From: Sediminibacillus dalangtanensis
GTDB lineage: Bacteria > Bacillota > Bacilli > Bacillales > Amphibacillaceae
Assembly (NCBI RefSeq): GCF_017792025.1
Contig: NZ_CP046956.1
Location: 620,001-684,000, forward strand
Length of the DNA: 64,000 bases
Reading direction: 5' to 3'
In this document: positions 26,124 through 36,800 of the stretch, piece by piece
Position numbering within the stretch: the first letter of the stretch is position 1
Layout: each line of letters opens with the position of its first letter
Made by a program: the position numbers and the translations under genes
The notes under the pieces: model-generated
Told to the model about the DNA's origin: nothing
The model's input: only the letters and a program-made list of their open reading frames with translations
The model's database searches: none

Positions 26124-28121
26124 ATGAACGATGTTTTCAGAAAACAGGGCAACCGACTGATACGAGAATATGATAGTGAAAAGCTTTGGATAGAACCGTG
26201 GGGAGAAAACAGCTTGCGTGTCCGCTCGACGTTCCATGCAGAAATGGAGCCGCAGGACTGGGCTCTGCTTGAAACGGAAGAGAGGACAGCCGAGATTACG
26301 ATCGGAGAGGAGAAAGCCGTCGTTCAAAATGGCAAAATCAGGGCCGAGCTGACAAGTGCCGGCAAACTTACTTTCTATAACCAAAAGAATGAAATTTTGC
26401 TGGAAGAATATGTCCGCAACCGCAAGAACATCAAAGCGTTTTGCAGTGCGTTGAAAATCGATGCCCGTGAGTTTCAGCCCCACTTGGGCGGGGATTACCA
26501 ACTGACGTTAAGATTTGAATCCAATCCGGAAGAAAAACTTTATGGGATGGGGCAATACCAGCAGCCGATATTGGATCTGAAAAATTGCACGCTCGAACTA
26601 GCCCAGCGAAATTCACAGGCGACCGTTCCATTTGCGTTATCCAGTCTCGGCTACGGGTTTCTCTGGAACAATCCTGCAGTGGGGCAAGTGACGTTTGGCA
26701 AAAACATCACCGAGTGGAAAGCCGAGTCGACCAAGCAATTGGACTATTGGATTACGGCCGGAGACACTCCCGCAGAAATTGAAGAAGCATATGCCAAGGC
26801 AACCGGGACGGTGCCGATGATGCCGGATTACGGAATGGGCTTTTGGCAGTGCAAGCTGCGCTACCAGACACAGGAGGAATTGCTGGAAGTAGCACGGGAG
26901 TATAAACGTCGCGGTTTGCCGATTTCGGTGATTGTCATCGATTATTTTCATTGGCCAAAGCAGGGGGATTGGCGGTTTGATAAGGATTATTGGCCAGACC
27001 CGGAAGCGATGGTCAAGGAACTGAAAGACATGGGAATCGAGCTGATGGTGTCGATTTGGCCGACAGTCGATAAGGAAAGCGAAAACTATGAAGAAATGCT
27101 GCAAAAAGGCTATTTGACGCGGACAGATCGCGGCATCCGTATTAACCACGACTTTCTGGGCAACACGCTCTATTTTGACACCACCCATCCAGGGGCCAGA
27201 GAGTATGTCTGGAACAAAGCGAAACAAAACTATTATGACTACGGGATCAAAACCTTCTGGCTTGATGAAGCGGAGCCGGAATACAACGTCTATGATTTTG
27301 ATAATTACCGTTATCACATTGGACCGAATGTCCAGGTCGGAAATATTTATCCGACCATGTACTCGAAAGCGTTTTACGATGGGATGACCGCCGAAGGCCA
27401 GGAGAACGTGGTCAATCTTGTCCGCTGTGCCTGGGCCGGAAGCCAGCGGTATGGTGCGCTCGTATGGTCGGGAGATATCGACTCCAGTTTTGCTTCACTG
27501 CGCAATCAGTTTGCCATTGGCTTGAACATGGGACTTGCCGGCATACCATGGTGGACGACGGATATCGGCGGTTTTCATGGCGGCAATCCGGATGACCCGG
27601 CGTTTCGAGAATGCATGGTCCGCTGGTTCCAATATGGTGCATTTTGTCCCGTTTTCCGTCTGCATGGCGACCGTGAACCGCACCAGGAACCGTTGGGAAC
27701 CAGCGGTGGCGGTTTATGCCCGAGCGGCGCAGACAATGAAGTGTGGAGCTACGGCGAGGAAGCTTATGAGATTTTCAAAAAATATATGGGAATACGTGAA
27801 CGGCTTCGTCCATATATAGCCGAATTGATGGAAGCGGCACACGAAAAAGGGACTCCACCGATGCGACCATTGTTTTACGACTTCCCGGAAGATCAGGAGG
27901 CGTGGAATGTAGAGGATGCTTATATGTTCGGACCCGACCTGCTGGTGGCTCCTGTGTTACAGGGAGGCACGGAAAGCCGTTCGGTTTACCTGCCTCAAGG
28001 GGAAACATGGAAGGATGCGAACAGCGGCGAACTTCACGAAGGCGGTCAGCGGGTGACCTGCGAAACGCCGCTTGAAACCATTCCGCTGTTTGTTAGAGGA
28101 GACGCGGAACTGCCTCTATAG
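26124..28121 (+). CDS. GH31 alpha-glycosidase (alpha-xylosidase/glucosidase group)
   Basis: Cytosolic glycoside hydrolase of 665 residues, with an N-terminal beta-sandwich, TIM barrel and C-terminal beta domains. The nucleophile is Asp381 in FWLDEAEPE; the acid/base is Asp451 in VWSGDIDSSFASLRNQ. No signal peptide, so it works on imported oligosaccharides. The WLDEAEPE form differs from the KTDFGE form of the YicI-like enzyme downstream, so the two likely cleave different alpha-links. Substrate could be xylosyl or glucosyl residues of xyloglucan-type or other alpha-linked oligosaccharides. Placed between the two binding-protein genes. Confidence 0.88.
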   Translation: MNDVFRKQGNRLIREYDSEKLWIEPWGENSLRVRSTFHAEMEPQDWALLETEERTAEITIGEEKAVVQNGKIRAELTSAGKLTFYNQKNEILLEEYVRNRKNIKAFCSALKIDAREFQPHLGGDYQLTLRFESNPEEKLYGMGQYQQPILDLKNCTLELAQRNSQATVPFALSSLGYGFLWNNPAVGQVTFGKNITEWKAESTKQLDYWITAGDTPAEIEEAYAKATGTVPMMPDYGMGFWQCKLRYQTQEELLEVAREYKRRGLPISVIVIDYFHWPKQGDWRFDKDYWPDPEAMVKELKDMGIELMVSIWPTVDKESENYEEMLQKGYLTRTDRGIRINHDFLGNTLYFDTTHPGAREYVWNKAKQNYYDYGIKTFWLDEAEPEYNVYDFDNYRYHIGPNVQVGNIYPTMYSKAFYDGMTAEGQENVVNLVRCAWAGSQRYGALVWSGDIDSSFASLRNQFAIGLNMGLAGIPWWTTDIGGFHGGNPDDPAFRECMVRWFQYGAFCPVFRLHGDREPHQEPLGTSGGGLCPSGADNEVWSYGEEAYEIFKKYMGIRERLRPYIAELMEAAHEKGTPPMRPLFYDFPEDQEAWNVEDAYMFGPDLLVAPVLQGGTESRSVYLPQGETWKDANSGELHEGGQRVTCETPLETIPLFVRGDAELPL

Positions 28122-28201
28122 GTCTGTCTATTTATCTTCTATCCGTGTAAAGTTGATGATGTTCTAACAAAAAATGCGTTTATATTAGGAGAGTGAAAAA
28201 G

Positions 28202-29464
28202 TTGAAAAGGATTAGTGGTTTGTTATTGGCAATTGTTTCATTCGTACTGGTTTTATCCGCGTGCAGCGGCGGTACTTCCATTACCGATGACGAGCAATCG
28301 GGTGGTGAGGGAGAAGCAGCGGAAGCTTCCAAGGATGTTACTATCTGGTTCCATTACACAGGAAAACAGCAGGAAGAGTTTTTAAGTCTGATAGATGCGT
28401 ACAACGAGTCGCAGGATCAGTATGAGGTGGAAGGAGAATACGTTCCGTTTGCCGATGTAAAAAAGCAGCTTTCTGTCGGTGTGGCCGGCGGTACGCTGCC
28501 TGACATGGCTTTGATGGATGTGGTCGACAATGCAGCCTTTGCCGAACAGGGGGTTTTGGAGGATATTACCTCGAAGGTCGAAGAGTGGGGGGAAATCGAT
28601 AACTTTTACGAAGGTCCTGTGGAATCGGCTACGTATGATGGCAAGTACTATGGATTGCCTGTCGGCAGTAATGCGCTTGGACTGTTTTACAACGAAGATT
28701 TACTGAAGGAAGCTGGCATCGAAGAGCCGCCAACTACCTGGGACGAATTGAAGGAAGATGCAAAGGCACTGACAAACGATGATACGAAAGGTTTTGCTGT
28801 TTCGGCTGTTAAATCGGAAGAAGGTGCTTTCCAATTCTATCCTTTCCTTCGTTCTGCAGGAGCCGATTATGATTCGCTTGATTCGGAAGGTGCTGTGGAG
28901 GCGATGACGTTACTTACAGATATGATTGAGGAAGGATCGATGGGCAGCGATGTGGTCAATGCTACACAGGATGACTTAGCAAGACAATTTGCCGCAGGAA
29001 AACTGGCTATGATGGTCAACGGTCCTTGGAATATCGAGCGCCTGAAAGAAGAAAGCCCGGACATGAATTTCTCCATCAGCCAGATTCCTAAGGATGAACA
29101 ATATGCTTCCGTCTTAGGCGGGGAGAACTTAACCATCATCAAAGACGGAAACGTCGATGGCGCTTTTGATTTCTTAACCTGGTTCCTGGAGCCGGACCGT
29201 CACGAGACATTTACGTACGAAACGGGTGTCTTCCCGGCAAGAAAAGATGTGTTGGAAAACTCGGATCATTGGACAGAGGATCCGTATTTGAGCGGTTTTG
29301 TGCCGATCATGGATGGAGCTGTACCGAGAGGACCTTCTCCGCAATGGCCGGAAATTTCCGAATCGATCCAAATCGCAATCCAGGAATCGTTGACCGGAAC
29401 AAAATCACCGGAAGAAGCATTGAACAAGGCCTCAGAGTCCGTCAGCGAAACGGTTGACCAGTAA
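28202..29464 (+). CDS. Sugar-binding lipoprotein 2 (ABC transporter)
   Basis: Paralogue of the protein at 24846: same lipobox form (LSACSGG), the same SIT(D/E) start of the mature part and many shared motifs (FHYTGKQQEEF, GLPVGSNALGLFYN, MMVNGPWNIERL). TTG 28202 has TAGGAG 10 bp upstream; the GTG at 28193 is too close to the site. It directly precedes the two permeases, with a stable hairpin between. Two binding proteins for one permease pair suggest a broadened substrate range or a change of affinity. Confidence 0.87.
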   Translation: MKRISGLLLAIVSFVLVLSACSGGTSITDDEQSGGEGEAAEASKDVTIWFHYTGKQQEEFLSLIDAYNESQDQYEVEGEYVPFADVKKQLSVGVAGGTLPDMALMDVVDNAAFAEQGVLEDITSKVEEWGEIDNFYEGPVESATYDGKYYGLPVGSNALGLFYNEDLLKEAGIEEPPTTWDELKEDAKALTNDDTKGFAVSAVKSEEGAFQFYPFLRSAGADYDSLDSEGAVEAMTLLTDMIEEGSMGSDVVNATQDDLARQFAAGKLAMMVNGPWNIERLKEESPDMNFSISQIPKDEQYASVLGGENLTIIKDGNVDGAFDFLTWFLEPDRHETFTYETGVFPARKDVLENSDHWTEDPYLSGFVPIMDGAVPRGPSPQWPEISESIQIAIQESLTGTKSPEEALNKASESVSETVDQ

Positions 29465-29468
29465 TGAA

Positions 29469-29495
29469 CAAAGCCCCTTGTCATGAGGGGCTTTG
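29469..29495 (+). terminator. Hairpin between binding-protein and permease genes (partial terminator or RNA stabiliser)
   Basis: Nine-bp GC-rich stem CAAAGCCCC (29469-29477) / GGGGCTTTG (29487-29495) directly after the binding-protein stop. The following CCCTT is not a strong T run, so read-through is expected. Such hairpins commonly keep binding protein mRNA in excess over permease mRNA. Confidence 0.6.
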
Positions 29496-29542
29496 CCCTT
29501 AAAGCGCAATCAAGAATACAGGGAAAAAGGAGACAAATCGGT

Positions 29543-30424
29543 ATGAAAAAAGGCAGATGGGGAGAATATTTGTTTATTTACCCGGCAGTGATTTTCATGC
29601 TGCTGTTAATCGGCTATCCCCTGATTTATAACATCATTTTAAGTTTCCAAGACGTAGACCTTAACAGCCTGGCGACCGGTGATAAACATTTTGTCTGGTT
29701 CGACAATTATAAAGCATTGGCCGATCAGGACGGTTTCGGGATTTCGGTCTGGAACACGATTGTATACACACTCGGAAGTGTCGTATTCCAGGTCGTGATC
29801 GGGTTTCTGCTTGCGCTGTTTTTCAGCATGAAATTCAAGCTGGCTTCATTCTTGCGCGGTGTCGTGATGATTAGCTGGCTGATTCCACTGACGATCACGG
29901 CGCTGCTGTATAAGTTTATGATGGGATCCGGCGAAGGGATTTTCAATCAGATGCTGATGGGCATCGGCTTTATCGATGATCCAATTCAATGGTTGTCGAA
30001 TCCGGATATTGCGCTTTGGAGTGTCATCATCGCCAACATCTGGGTCGGAATTCCATTCAACATGCTGTTGTTGTCGACTGGCTTGAGCAACCTGCCGGAG
30101 GATGTCTACGAAAGTGCGAGTCTGGATGGCGCAAATTGGTTTCAGAAACTATTCAAAATAACGATTCCGTTATTGCGTCCGGTACTCCTCGTCGTATTGA
30201 TGCTTGGATTTATTTATACATTCAAAGTATTTGATCTGGTGTTTGTCATGACAGGCGGCGGACCGATCAATTCGACCGAAGTGTTGTCCACCATTGCTTA
30301 CCGGCTTTCGTTTAATGAGTTCCAATTCAGCCTTGGCGCCGCGGCTGCGAACATTTTGTTTTTAATCTTGCTGGTAGTCAGTGTCATCTACCTGTACATG
30401 ATTAACAAGGATGAGGAGGCTTAA
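29543..30424 (+). CDS. ABC sugar permease, MalF-type
   Basis: Inner-membrane permease of 293 residues with six membrane segments. The EAA loop that binds the ATPase reads YESASLDGANWFQKLFKITI-like (residues about 197-216). ATG 29543 follows AAAAAGGAG at normal spacing; the longer frame to 29483 crosses the intergenic hairpin. Pairs with the next gene. No ATPase gene is in the operon, so a shared MsmX-type ATPase elsewhere is expected, as for other Bacillus oligosaccharide importers. Confidence 0.9.
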   Translation: MKKGRWGEYLFIYPAVIFMLLLIGYPLIYNIILSFQDVDLNSLATGDKHFVWFDNYKALADQDGFGISVWNTIVYTLGSVVFQVVIGFLLALFFSMKFKLASFLRGVVMISWLIPLTITALLYKFMMGSGEGIFNQMLMGIGFIDDPIQWLSNPDIALWSVIIANIWVGIPFNMLLLSTGLSNLPEDVYESASLDGANWFQKLFKITIPLLRPVLLVVLMLGFIYTFKVFDLVFVMTGGGPINSTEVLSTIAYRLSFNEFQFSLGAAAANILFLILLVVSVIYLYMINKDEEA

Positions 30425-30426
30425 GC

Positions 30427-31245
30427 ATGCAAAAGAGAAAAGAATGGATCTTGAATATATTAGGAATCCTTTTCGTATTGATCTTTTTATTTCCCGTCTA
30501 TTGGATGATCATTACGGCTTTTAAGAGCCAATCCGAAATCTTTCAATCTACGCCGACGTTTTGGCCAAAAGATTTTCAGTTCACCAGTTTCATCGATATT
30601 TTCAAAGACAACGTCGGGCAGTATTTCCTGAACAGTTTTATGATCGCCGGTTTGGCTACCATTCTAGTATTGGTGCTGGCTGTGCCTTCTGCGTATGGGT
30701 TGGCAAGATTCAAAGTAAAAGGGAAGAATCCCATGATTTTGTTATTCCTCGTCACGCAAATGCTGCCGGCGACCGTCATTTTGACGCCGTTGTTCATCGT
30801 TTTTAACAACCTAAGTCTCCTAAACACGTATTGGGGGCCGGTGCTGACATGTGCCACATTAGGTGTGCCGTTTTCCGTATTGATTTTGCGGACCTTTTTC
30901 CTCGGGATTCCGAAAGAATTGGAGGAAGCGGCAAGCATCGATGGCTGCGGTCGGTTCAGAACCTTTATTCGTGTAATTGTGCCGATATCATATCCGAGTA
31001 TCGTGGTATGTGCTGCTATATCTTTCTTCTTTTCCTGGGGGGATTTGATCTTCAGCATGACATTTAACCGGAACCAGGACTTATGGCCGTTGACGGCAGG
31101 GATATACAATGCGATCGGGCGTTATGGAATCGAGTGGAATGACTTGATGGCTTTTGCTACCGTATCGGTACTGCCGGTCATCGTGATCTTTGTCATCCTG
31201 CAGAAACAACTTGTGAAAGGCTTGGTCAGCGGCTCGATCAAATAG
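30427..31245 (+). CDS. ABC sugar permease, MalG-type
   Basis: A 272-residue permease with six membrane segments and an EAA loop LEEAASIDGCGRFRTFIRVI near residues 158-177. Starts 2 bp after the stop of the MalF-type partner, so coupled translation is likely. Together they form the transmembrane pore for the two binding proteins. Confidence 0.92.
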   Translation: MQKRKEWILNILGILFVLIFLFPVYWMIITAFKSQSEIFQSTPTFWPKDFQFTSFIDIFKDNVGQYFLNSFMIAGLATILVLVLAVPSAYGLARFKVKGKNPMILLFLVTQMLPATVILTPLFIVFNNLSLLNTYWGPVLTCATLGVPFSVLILRTFFLGIPKELEEAASIDGCGRFRTFIRVIVPISYPSIVVCAAISFFFSWGDLIFSMTFNRNQDLWPLTAGIYNAIGRYGIEWNDLMAFATVSVLPVIVIFVILQKQLVKGLVSGSIK

Positions 31246-31277
31246 AGCAATCAATGCAGTTAGGAGTGTAGAAACAG

Positions 31278-33590
31278 ATGAAGTTTACCAATGGATTTTG
31301 GCTTACCAGAGAAGGATATGACATCAACTTTCCCAGAATGGTCCGTGACGTGAAAATCGAGGATAAAACAGTGACCCTTTTTGCCCCTTGCAAGGAAATC
31401 AACCACCGTGGGGATACATTGAATATCCCTTCGCTGACAATCCAGTTGACTGCGCCAGTAGAAAATGTCATCCGCGTAAAAGCCTGGCACCATAAAGGAG
31501 AAGTGCACCGGGGACCCGACTTTGACATAATCCCTGAAGAAATATCCTTGAGAACAGAAACCACCCAGGAGGAGGTGCTCGTTTCCAATGGATCTCTGCA
31601 AGTGAGGATTCAACGCAATCCATTTCGTATTCAATTTTTACACGGTCAAACCATGCTGACGCATATGGAGCCGAACGGGCTTGCCTGGATCCAAGGGCCG
31701 GAAAAGGAAAGCTATATGCGCGCCCAGTTAAATCTCGGTGTCGGGGAAAGCTTGTATGGGCTGGGGGAGCGGTTTACGCCGTTTGTGAAAAATGGGCAGG
31801 TTGTCGAAACGTGGAACAAGGATGGGGGAACCAGCTCGGAGCAGTCCTACAAAAACGTCCCTTTTTACCTAAGTAACCGCGGTTATGGTGTGTTTGTCAA
31901 TCACCCGGAAAAAGTCAGCTTCGAACTTGGCTCCGAAGCGGTGTCCAAAACCCAATTCAGTGTGGAAGGAGAGCTGATGGATTACTACATGATCAACGGC
32001 CCAACTACGAAAGAAGCACTGGGCCGTTACACCGAACTGACTGGAAAACCGGCACTGCCCCCAGCCTGGTCGTTCGGCTTATGGCTGACCACCTCGTTTA
32101 CGACCGATTATAACGAGGAAACGGTCAATCATTTTGTAGACGGGATGGCAGAACGTGATATTCCATTAAGCGTGTTCCACTTCGACTGTTTTTGGATGAA
32201 AGAATTCGAATGGTGCAATTTTGAATGGGATCGGGATTGTTTCCCAGAACCCGGAGCCATGCTGCAGCGCTTGAAGGCAAAAGGACTTAAAATATGTGTT
32301 TGGATCAATCCGTATATCGCGGAAAAGTCTCCCTTATTCGATGAAGCGGCCGCCAATGGCTTTTTGTTGAAAAAGGAGAATGGCGATGTCTGGCAATGGG
32401 ATTTATGGCAGGCGGGGATGGGGATTGTCGATTTCACCAACCCGGACGCTTGTCAATGGTATGCCGGTAAATTAAAAGCATTACTCGATATGGGAGTCGA
32501 CACCTTCAAGACAGACTTCGGCGAGCGCATACCGACCGATGTGGTGTATTTTGACGGTTCGGATCCAAAGCGCATGCACAATTACTACGCGTACAAGTTC
32601 AACAAAGTGGTGTTCGACTTATTGAAACAGGAAAGAGGGGAAGGCGAGGCAGTTGTTTTTGCACGAGCAGCCACAGCCGGAGGCCAGCAGTTCCCGGTCC
32701 ACTGGGGCGGTGACTGTGATGCGACGTATGAATCGATGGCAGAAAGCCTGCGCGGTGGACTTTCCCTTACCCTTTCCGGTTTCGGGTATTGGAGCCACGA
32801 TATCGGCGGCTTTGAAAACACGGCGACACCGGATTTGTTTAAACGCTGGACGGCATTTGGACTGTTATCAAGCCACAGCCGCCTGCACGGCAGTAAGTCC
32901 TATCGGGTGCCATGGCTTTTTGATGAAGAAGCGGTGGAAGTGACCAGGTATTTTTCTCAGTTGAAAAACCGCCTGATGCCGTATTTGTTTGCGAAAGCAG
33001 TAGAAAATCATCAGTCTGGTGTTCCGGTGATGCGGCCGATGCTGCTGGAATTCCCCGACGACCGCAACAGTCATGTGCTCGATCAGCAATACATGCTGGG
33101 GGATTCCCTGCTTGTGGCTCCGATTTTTAATGAAGAAGGAATCGCTTCCTATTACTTACCGCATGGCAAATGGACCCATTTGCTGACGAACGAAGTAGTC
33201 GAGGGTGGTTCCTGGCACCAGGAACACTATAACTATATGAGTCTGCCGCTGTTCGTAAAGGAAAACACCATCCTGCCGATGGGAAAAACCAACGACCGTC
33301 CGGATTATGACTATTCGGAGGATGTATCCTTTGTCATTTACCAGTTGAATGATGGAGAAACGACAAGTGCTGTCGTGACCGATTCAACTGGCAGAAGCAA
33401 AGGGAAAATCGAGGCAACCCGTAAAGAGAGCCAAATAACCATCACAACAGACATGGAGTCACTTTCCTATTCCGTTGTCTTGAAAGGAATTGACTCTTTA
33501 ACATCCGTTTCTTCTGGTGATTTGGAAAAACTAGCGGACGGTATGTGCATCCGCCTGAAAGATTCAAAGGAGGTGGTGCTCACTCTCTAA
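31278..33590 (+). CDS. yicI: GH31 alpha-xylosidase, YicI-like
   Basis: Cytosolic alpha-xylosidase of 770 residues. The nucleophile is Asp413 in FKTDFGERIP and the acid/base is Asp479 in WGGDC; their distance (66 residues) equals that of E. coli YicI Asp416/Asp482. Other YicI-type blocks: GGQQFPVHW, SFGLWLTTSFTTDY, SSHSRLHGSKSYRVPW. YicI-like enzymes remove alpha-1,6-xylose from isoprimeverose and xyloglucan oligosaccharides. Last gene of the importer operon. The symbol is by similarity in motif layout. Confidence 0.93.
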   Translation: MKFTNGFWLTREGYDINFPRMVRDVKIEDKTVTLFAPCKEINHRGDTLNIPSLTIQLTAPVENVIRVKAWHHKGEVHRGPDFDIIPEEISLRTETTQEEVLVSNGSLQVRIQRNPFRIQFLHGQTMLTHMEPNGLAWIQGPEKESYMRAQLNLGVGESLYGLGERFTPFVKNGQVVETWNKDGGTSSEQSYKNVPFYLSNRGYGVFVNHPEKVSFELGSEAVSKTQFSVEGELMDYYMINGPTTKEALGRYTELTGKPALPPAWSFGLWLTTSFTTDYNEETVNHFVDGMAERDIPLSVFHFDCFWMKEFEWCNFEWDRDCFPEPGAMLQRLKAKGLKICVWINPYIAEKSPLFDEAAANGFLLKKENGDVWQWDLWQAGMGIVDFTNPDACQWYAGKLKALLDMGVDTFKTDFGERIPTDVVYFDGSDPKRMHNYYAYKFNKVVFDLLKQERGEGEAVVFARAATAGGQQFPVHWGGDCDATYESMAESLRGGLSLTLSGFGYWSHDIGGFENTATPDLFKRWTAFGLLSSHSRLHGSKSYRVPWLFDEEAVEVTRYFSQLKNRLMPYLFAKAVENHQSGVPVMRPMLLEFPDDRNSHVLDQQYMLGDSLLVAPIFNEEGIASYYLPHGKWTHLLTNEVVEGGSWHQEHYNYMSLPLFVKENTILPMGKTNDRPDYDYSEDVSFVIYQLNDGETTSAVVTDSTGRSKGKIEATRKESQITITTDMESLSYSVVLKGIDSLTSVSSGDLEKLADGMCIRLKDSKEVVLTL

Positions 33591-33642
33591 TGAATGCTGA
33601 ACGATCTTTATCTGACAAGAGCTAGACAACAAGAATAGCTGG

Positions 33643-33703
33643 CCACCGTTTTCAACGAATAAAAGACCCCCTCTTTTAGAAAATTGGAAACGGTGGTTTC
33701 TTT
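33643..33703 (+). terminator. Terminator of the importer operon
   Basis: Long stem CCACCGTTTTCAA (33643-33655) / TTGGAAACGGTGG (33684-33696), loop of about 28 bases, then TTTCTTTATT. It separates the importer operon from the GH3 gene. Confidence 0.7.
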
Positions 33704-33788
33704 ATTACTTGGCTTTCATTCTATTCATTTAGAGAAACAGAATGTTCTCCCAGATAGAAGGAGGTGGTCCGAGAATAAAACATATAAA

Positions 33789-33802
33789 TGAAAGCGATTT
33801 CT
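33789..33802. promoter_or_regulatory. cre box before the GH3 gene
   Basis: TGAAAGCGATTTCT fits the cre consensus except for its last base. Located 38 bp before the GH3 start codon, so CcpA would repress the secreted enzyme in rich sugar. Confidence 0.6.
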
Positions 33803-33840
33803 AGTAGGTTTGTCTATTAATCCAGAAGAGGAGGCTTTAT

Positions 33841-36800
33841 ATGAATTGGAAGAAATGCTGGAAAGTCGGTCTTAGTCTATTGCTTATCCTGGTGGTTGTT
33901 GTGCAAGGATTTTCCGCAGATAAAACGGACACCGTTCATGCGGCAAATCCAGTCTATGAATATCCTTTTCACAATCCTAACCTGTCATTGGAAGAAAGGG
34001 TGGACGACCTACTAACCAAGTTGACATTGGATGAAAAAGTTTCTTTGCTGCACCAATACCAACCCGCCATCCCAAGGTTAGGAATAAAATCGTTCCGAAC
34101 GGGTACAGAAGCGCTGCACGGGGTATCCTGGCTTGGCGAAGCGACAGTATTCCCCCAGGCAACTGGTTTGGCCAATACATGGGACAAATCATTAATAGAG
34201 GAAGTTGGATCTGCGGTTGGCGATGAAGTCCGTGCCTTTCACAAAAAGTATCCGGAAGATGTAGGCTTATCGGTTTGGGCGCCTGTTGTCGACTTACAGC
34301 GTGATCCGAGAGCCGGAAGAAATGAAGAAGGGTACGGGGAGGATCCGTATCTAGCTGGACAAATATCAACTGCCTATTCCAATGGACTGAAAGGCTCGGA
34401 TTCGTTTTATGTGAAAACCATTCCGACCTTAAAACATTTTCTTGGTTATAACAATGAGGAAAACCGGGGAGCGAGTTCTTCCAGTCTGGATCCGAGAAAT
34501 TTATATGAATACCAGATGAAGTCGTTTGAATATGCGATTGAATCAGGGGCAGCATTGTCCATGATGCCTGCTTATAACGCGATTAATGGAAAGCCGGCCA
34601 ACTTAAGCCCCCTAATTAATGATGTTGTAAAAGACGAATGGGCAGATGATTTCTTTGTCGTAAGTGATGCAGGAGATATCTCTGGTCTGGTCAATGATCA
34701 TCAGTATGTCGACACGTATGCAGAAGCGGCGGCTTTGTCGATAAAGGCGGGTGTAGACAGTTTTACCGACCAGGATGACAATTCGGAGATTGTCACAGGA
34801 TGGATTCATGATGCATTAGATCAAGGCCTGTTGGCCGAATCCGATATCGACAAAGCTGTCCGAAATATTTTGACGGTGCGGTTCCGGACAGGCGAATTTG
34901 ACGGTCCTGAGCTTGATCCATACGCATCCATCGATGAAGATGTAATCAACAGTGAAGCACATCAACAGCTGGCATTGGAAACCGCCCGCGAACAATTGGT
35001 GCTGTTGAAAAATGACCAGCAAGCACTCCCGCTGAACAAGGATGGGGGAGAAAAAGTCGCCGTGATCGGTCCGTTGGCCGACCAGGTTTTTAATGATTTT
35101 TACAGCGGTACGCTCCCTTACACCGTATCGACCCTTGACGGGGTAAAAGAAAAAGTCGGGAACGACCGAGTAAACTTTTCGCGCGGGATTGATCAAATTG
35201 CGCTTCAATCGAAGGCAACTGGCCAATACGTAACCGCATCACCTAATGGAGATGTGAACCTGGCAGCAAATGCGGACGAGATTGGCAAAAATGAAACCTT
35301 TTCCCTGTATGATTTCGGATGGGATCAATATTTGCTCCGTTCCCATGCAAATGATAAATATGTGGCCAATAAAAATGGTTCTCCCGATGTCGTGAATAAT
35401 GAAACATCGCCGGGACGACAGGAAAAACGGCCAGGAACACAGGACTGGTTCACCTATCAAAATTATAACTATGAAAAACAGGAAGATGGAAGCTTCGCGC
35501 TTTACAACTACCAGACAGGTCACTGGGATACCGGGCTTGAAGGCGGCAGGTATGTCACAGTTGGAGAAGAAGCACCCCATGCATTGACAGCAGCCAAGCA
35601 ATCCGTGACAGGAGATACGGAAAAGTTTGAGCAAACGGTCGTGGTGGATGGTGAAACAGAGGCACAACATGCGGCGGAGGATGCCGAAGCGGCGATTGTC
35701 GTAGTCGGGGATCAGCCGATGTTGAATGCCCGTGAAACGATCGACCGTGAAGACATTATCCTCCCGCCGTCCCAAAAAGAATTAATTGAAAAAGTGGCTG
35801 CGGTGAACGAAAATACGATCGTTGTACTGGTTTCCAGTTATCCGATGGCGATGCCGGAAATTGAAAACAATCCAAATGTAAAAGCTATCCTTTACTCTGC
35901 GCATGGCGGACAGGAAGAAGGAAGTGCGATAGCGGATGCGCTGTATGGCGATTACGCACCTGCCGGCAGGTTGAACCAGACTTGGTATGAAAGCGTAGAC
36001 CAGCTTCCGGATATTATGGAGTACGATATTATCAAAGGAGAAAGAACATATCAATATTTTGAAGGGGAACCACTTTACTCATTTGGGCATGGTCTTACGT
36101 ATACAGACTTCGAGTATAGTAACTTGCGTCTGAGCTCCCATCACATCAAAGATGATGGCGACGTTACCATTCGGGCCGATATTACAAACACGGGATCAAT
36201 TGCAAGCGATGAAGTTGCTCAGTTATATGTACATGACAAAAAGGCGAGCGTTAAACGGCCAATAGAAGAGCTGAAAGGTTTTGAACGCATTCACCTGGAA
36301 CCGGGGGAGACAAAAACCGTCACATTTACATTGCCAGCCAGCGAATTGGCATTCTGGGATGTATCTCAGGATAAATATGTCGTGGAATCCGGTACCTTCG
36401 ATATCATGGTCGGCAGATCTTCCGCAAACATCCAATTGACAGAAACCTTGAAAGTTGATGGGGAAAAGATCGCGCCGAGAGATTTGACTGAGGTAACTAA
36501 TGCGGAAAACTACGATGACTACAGCGGCGTCAAGATTGTTGAGGAATCAAAATCAGGATATGAAGCTGTCGGTGAAATAGATAACGGAGATTGGATTGCC
36601 TTTCAAAATGTTAAGTTTTCTAAAGGAATTTCCCAGTTGGAGGTGCGTGTTGCAAGCAAGAAAGCCGGCGGTACCATTGAACTGCGTCTCGATGATCCGG
36701 AGAGCGGAAAGCTGGCAGGTACAATCGTTATGCCTAAAACCGGTGGATTGCAGAATTGGGAAACGATCACAACAGATGTGAGGAAATTGGCTGGAAAACA

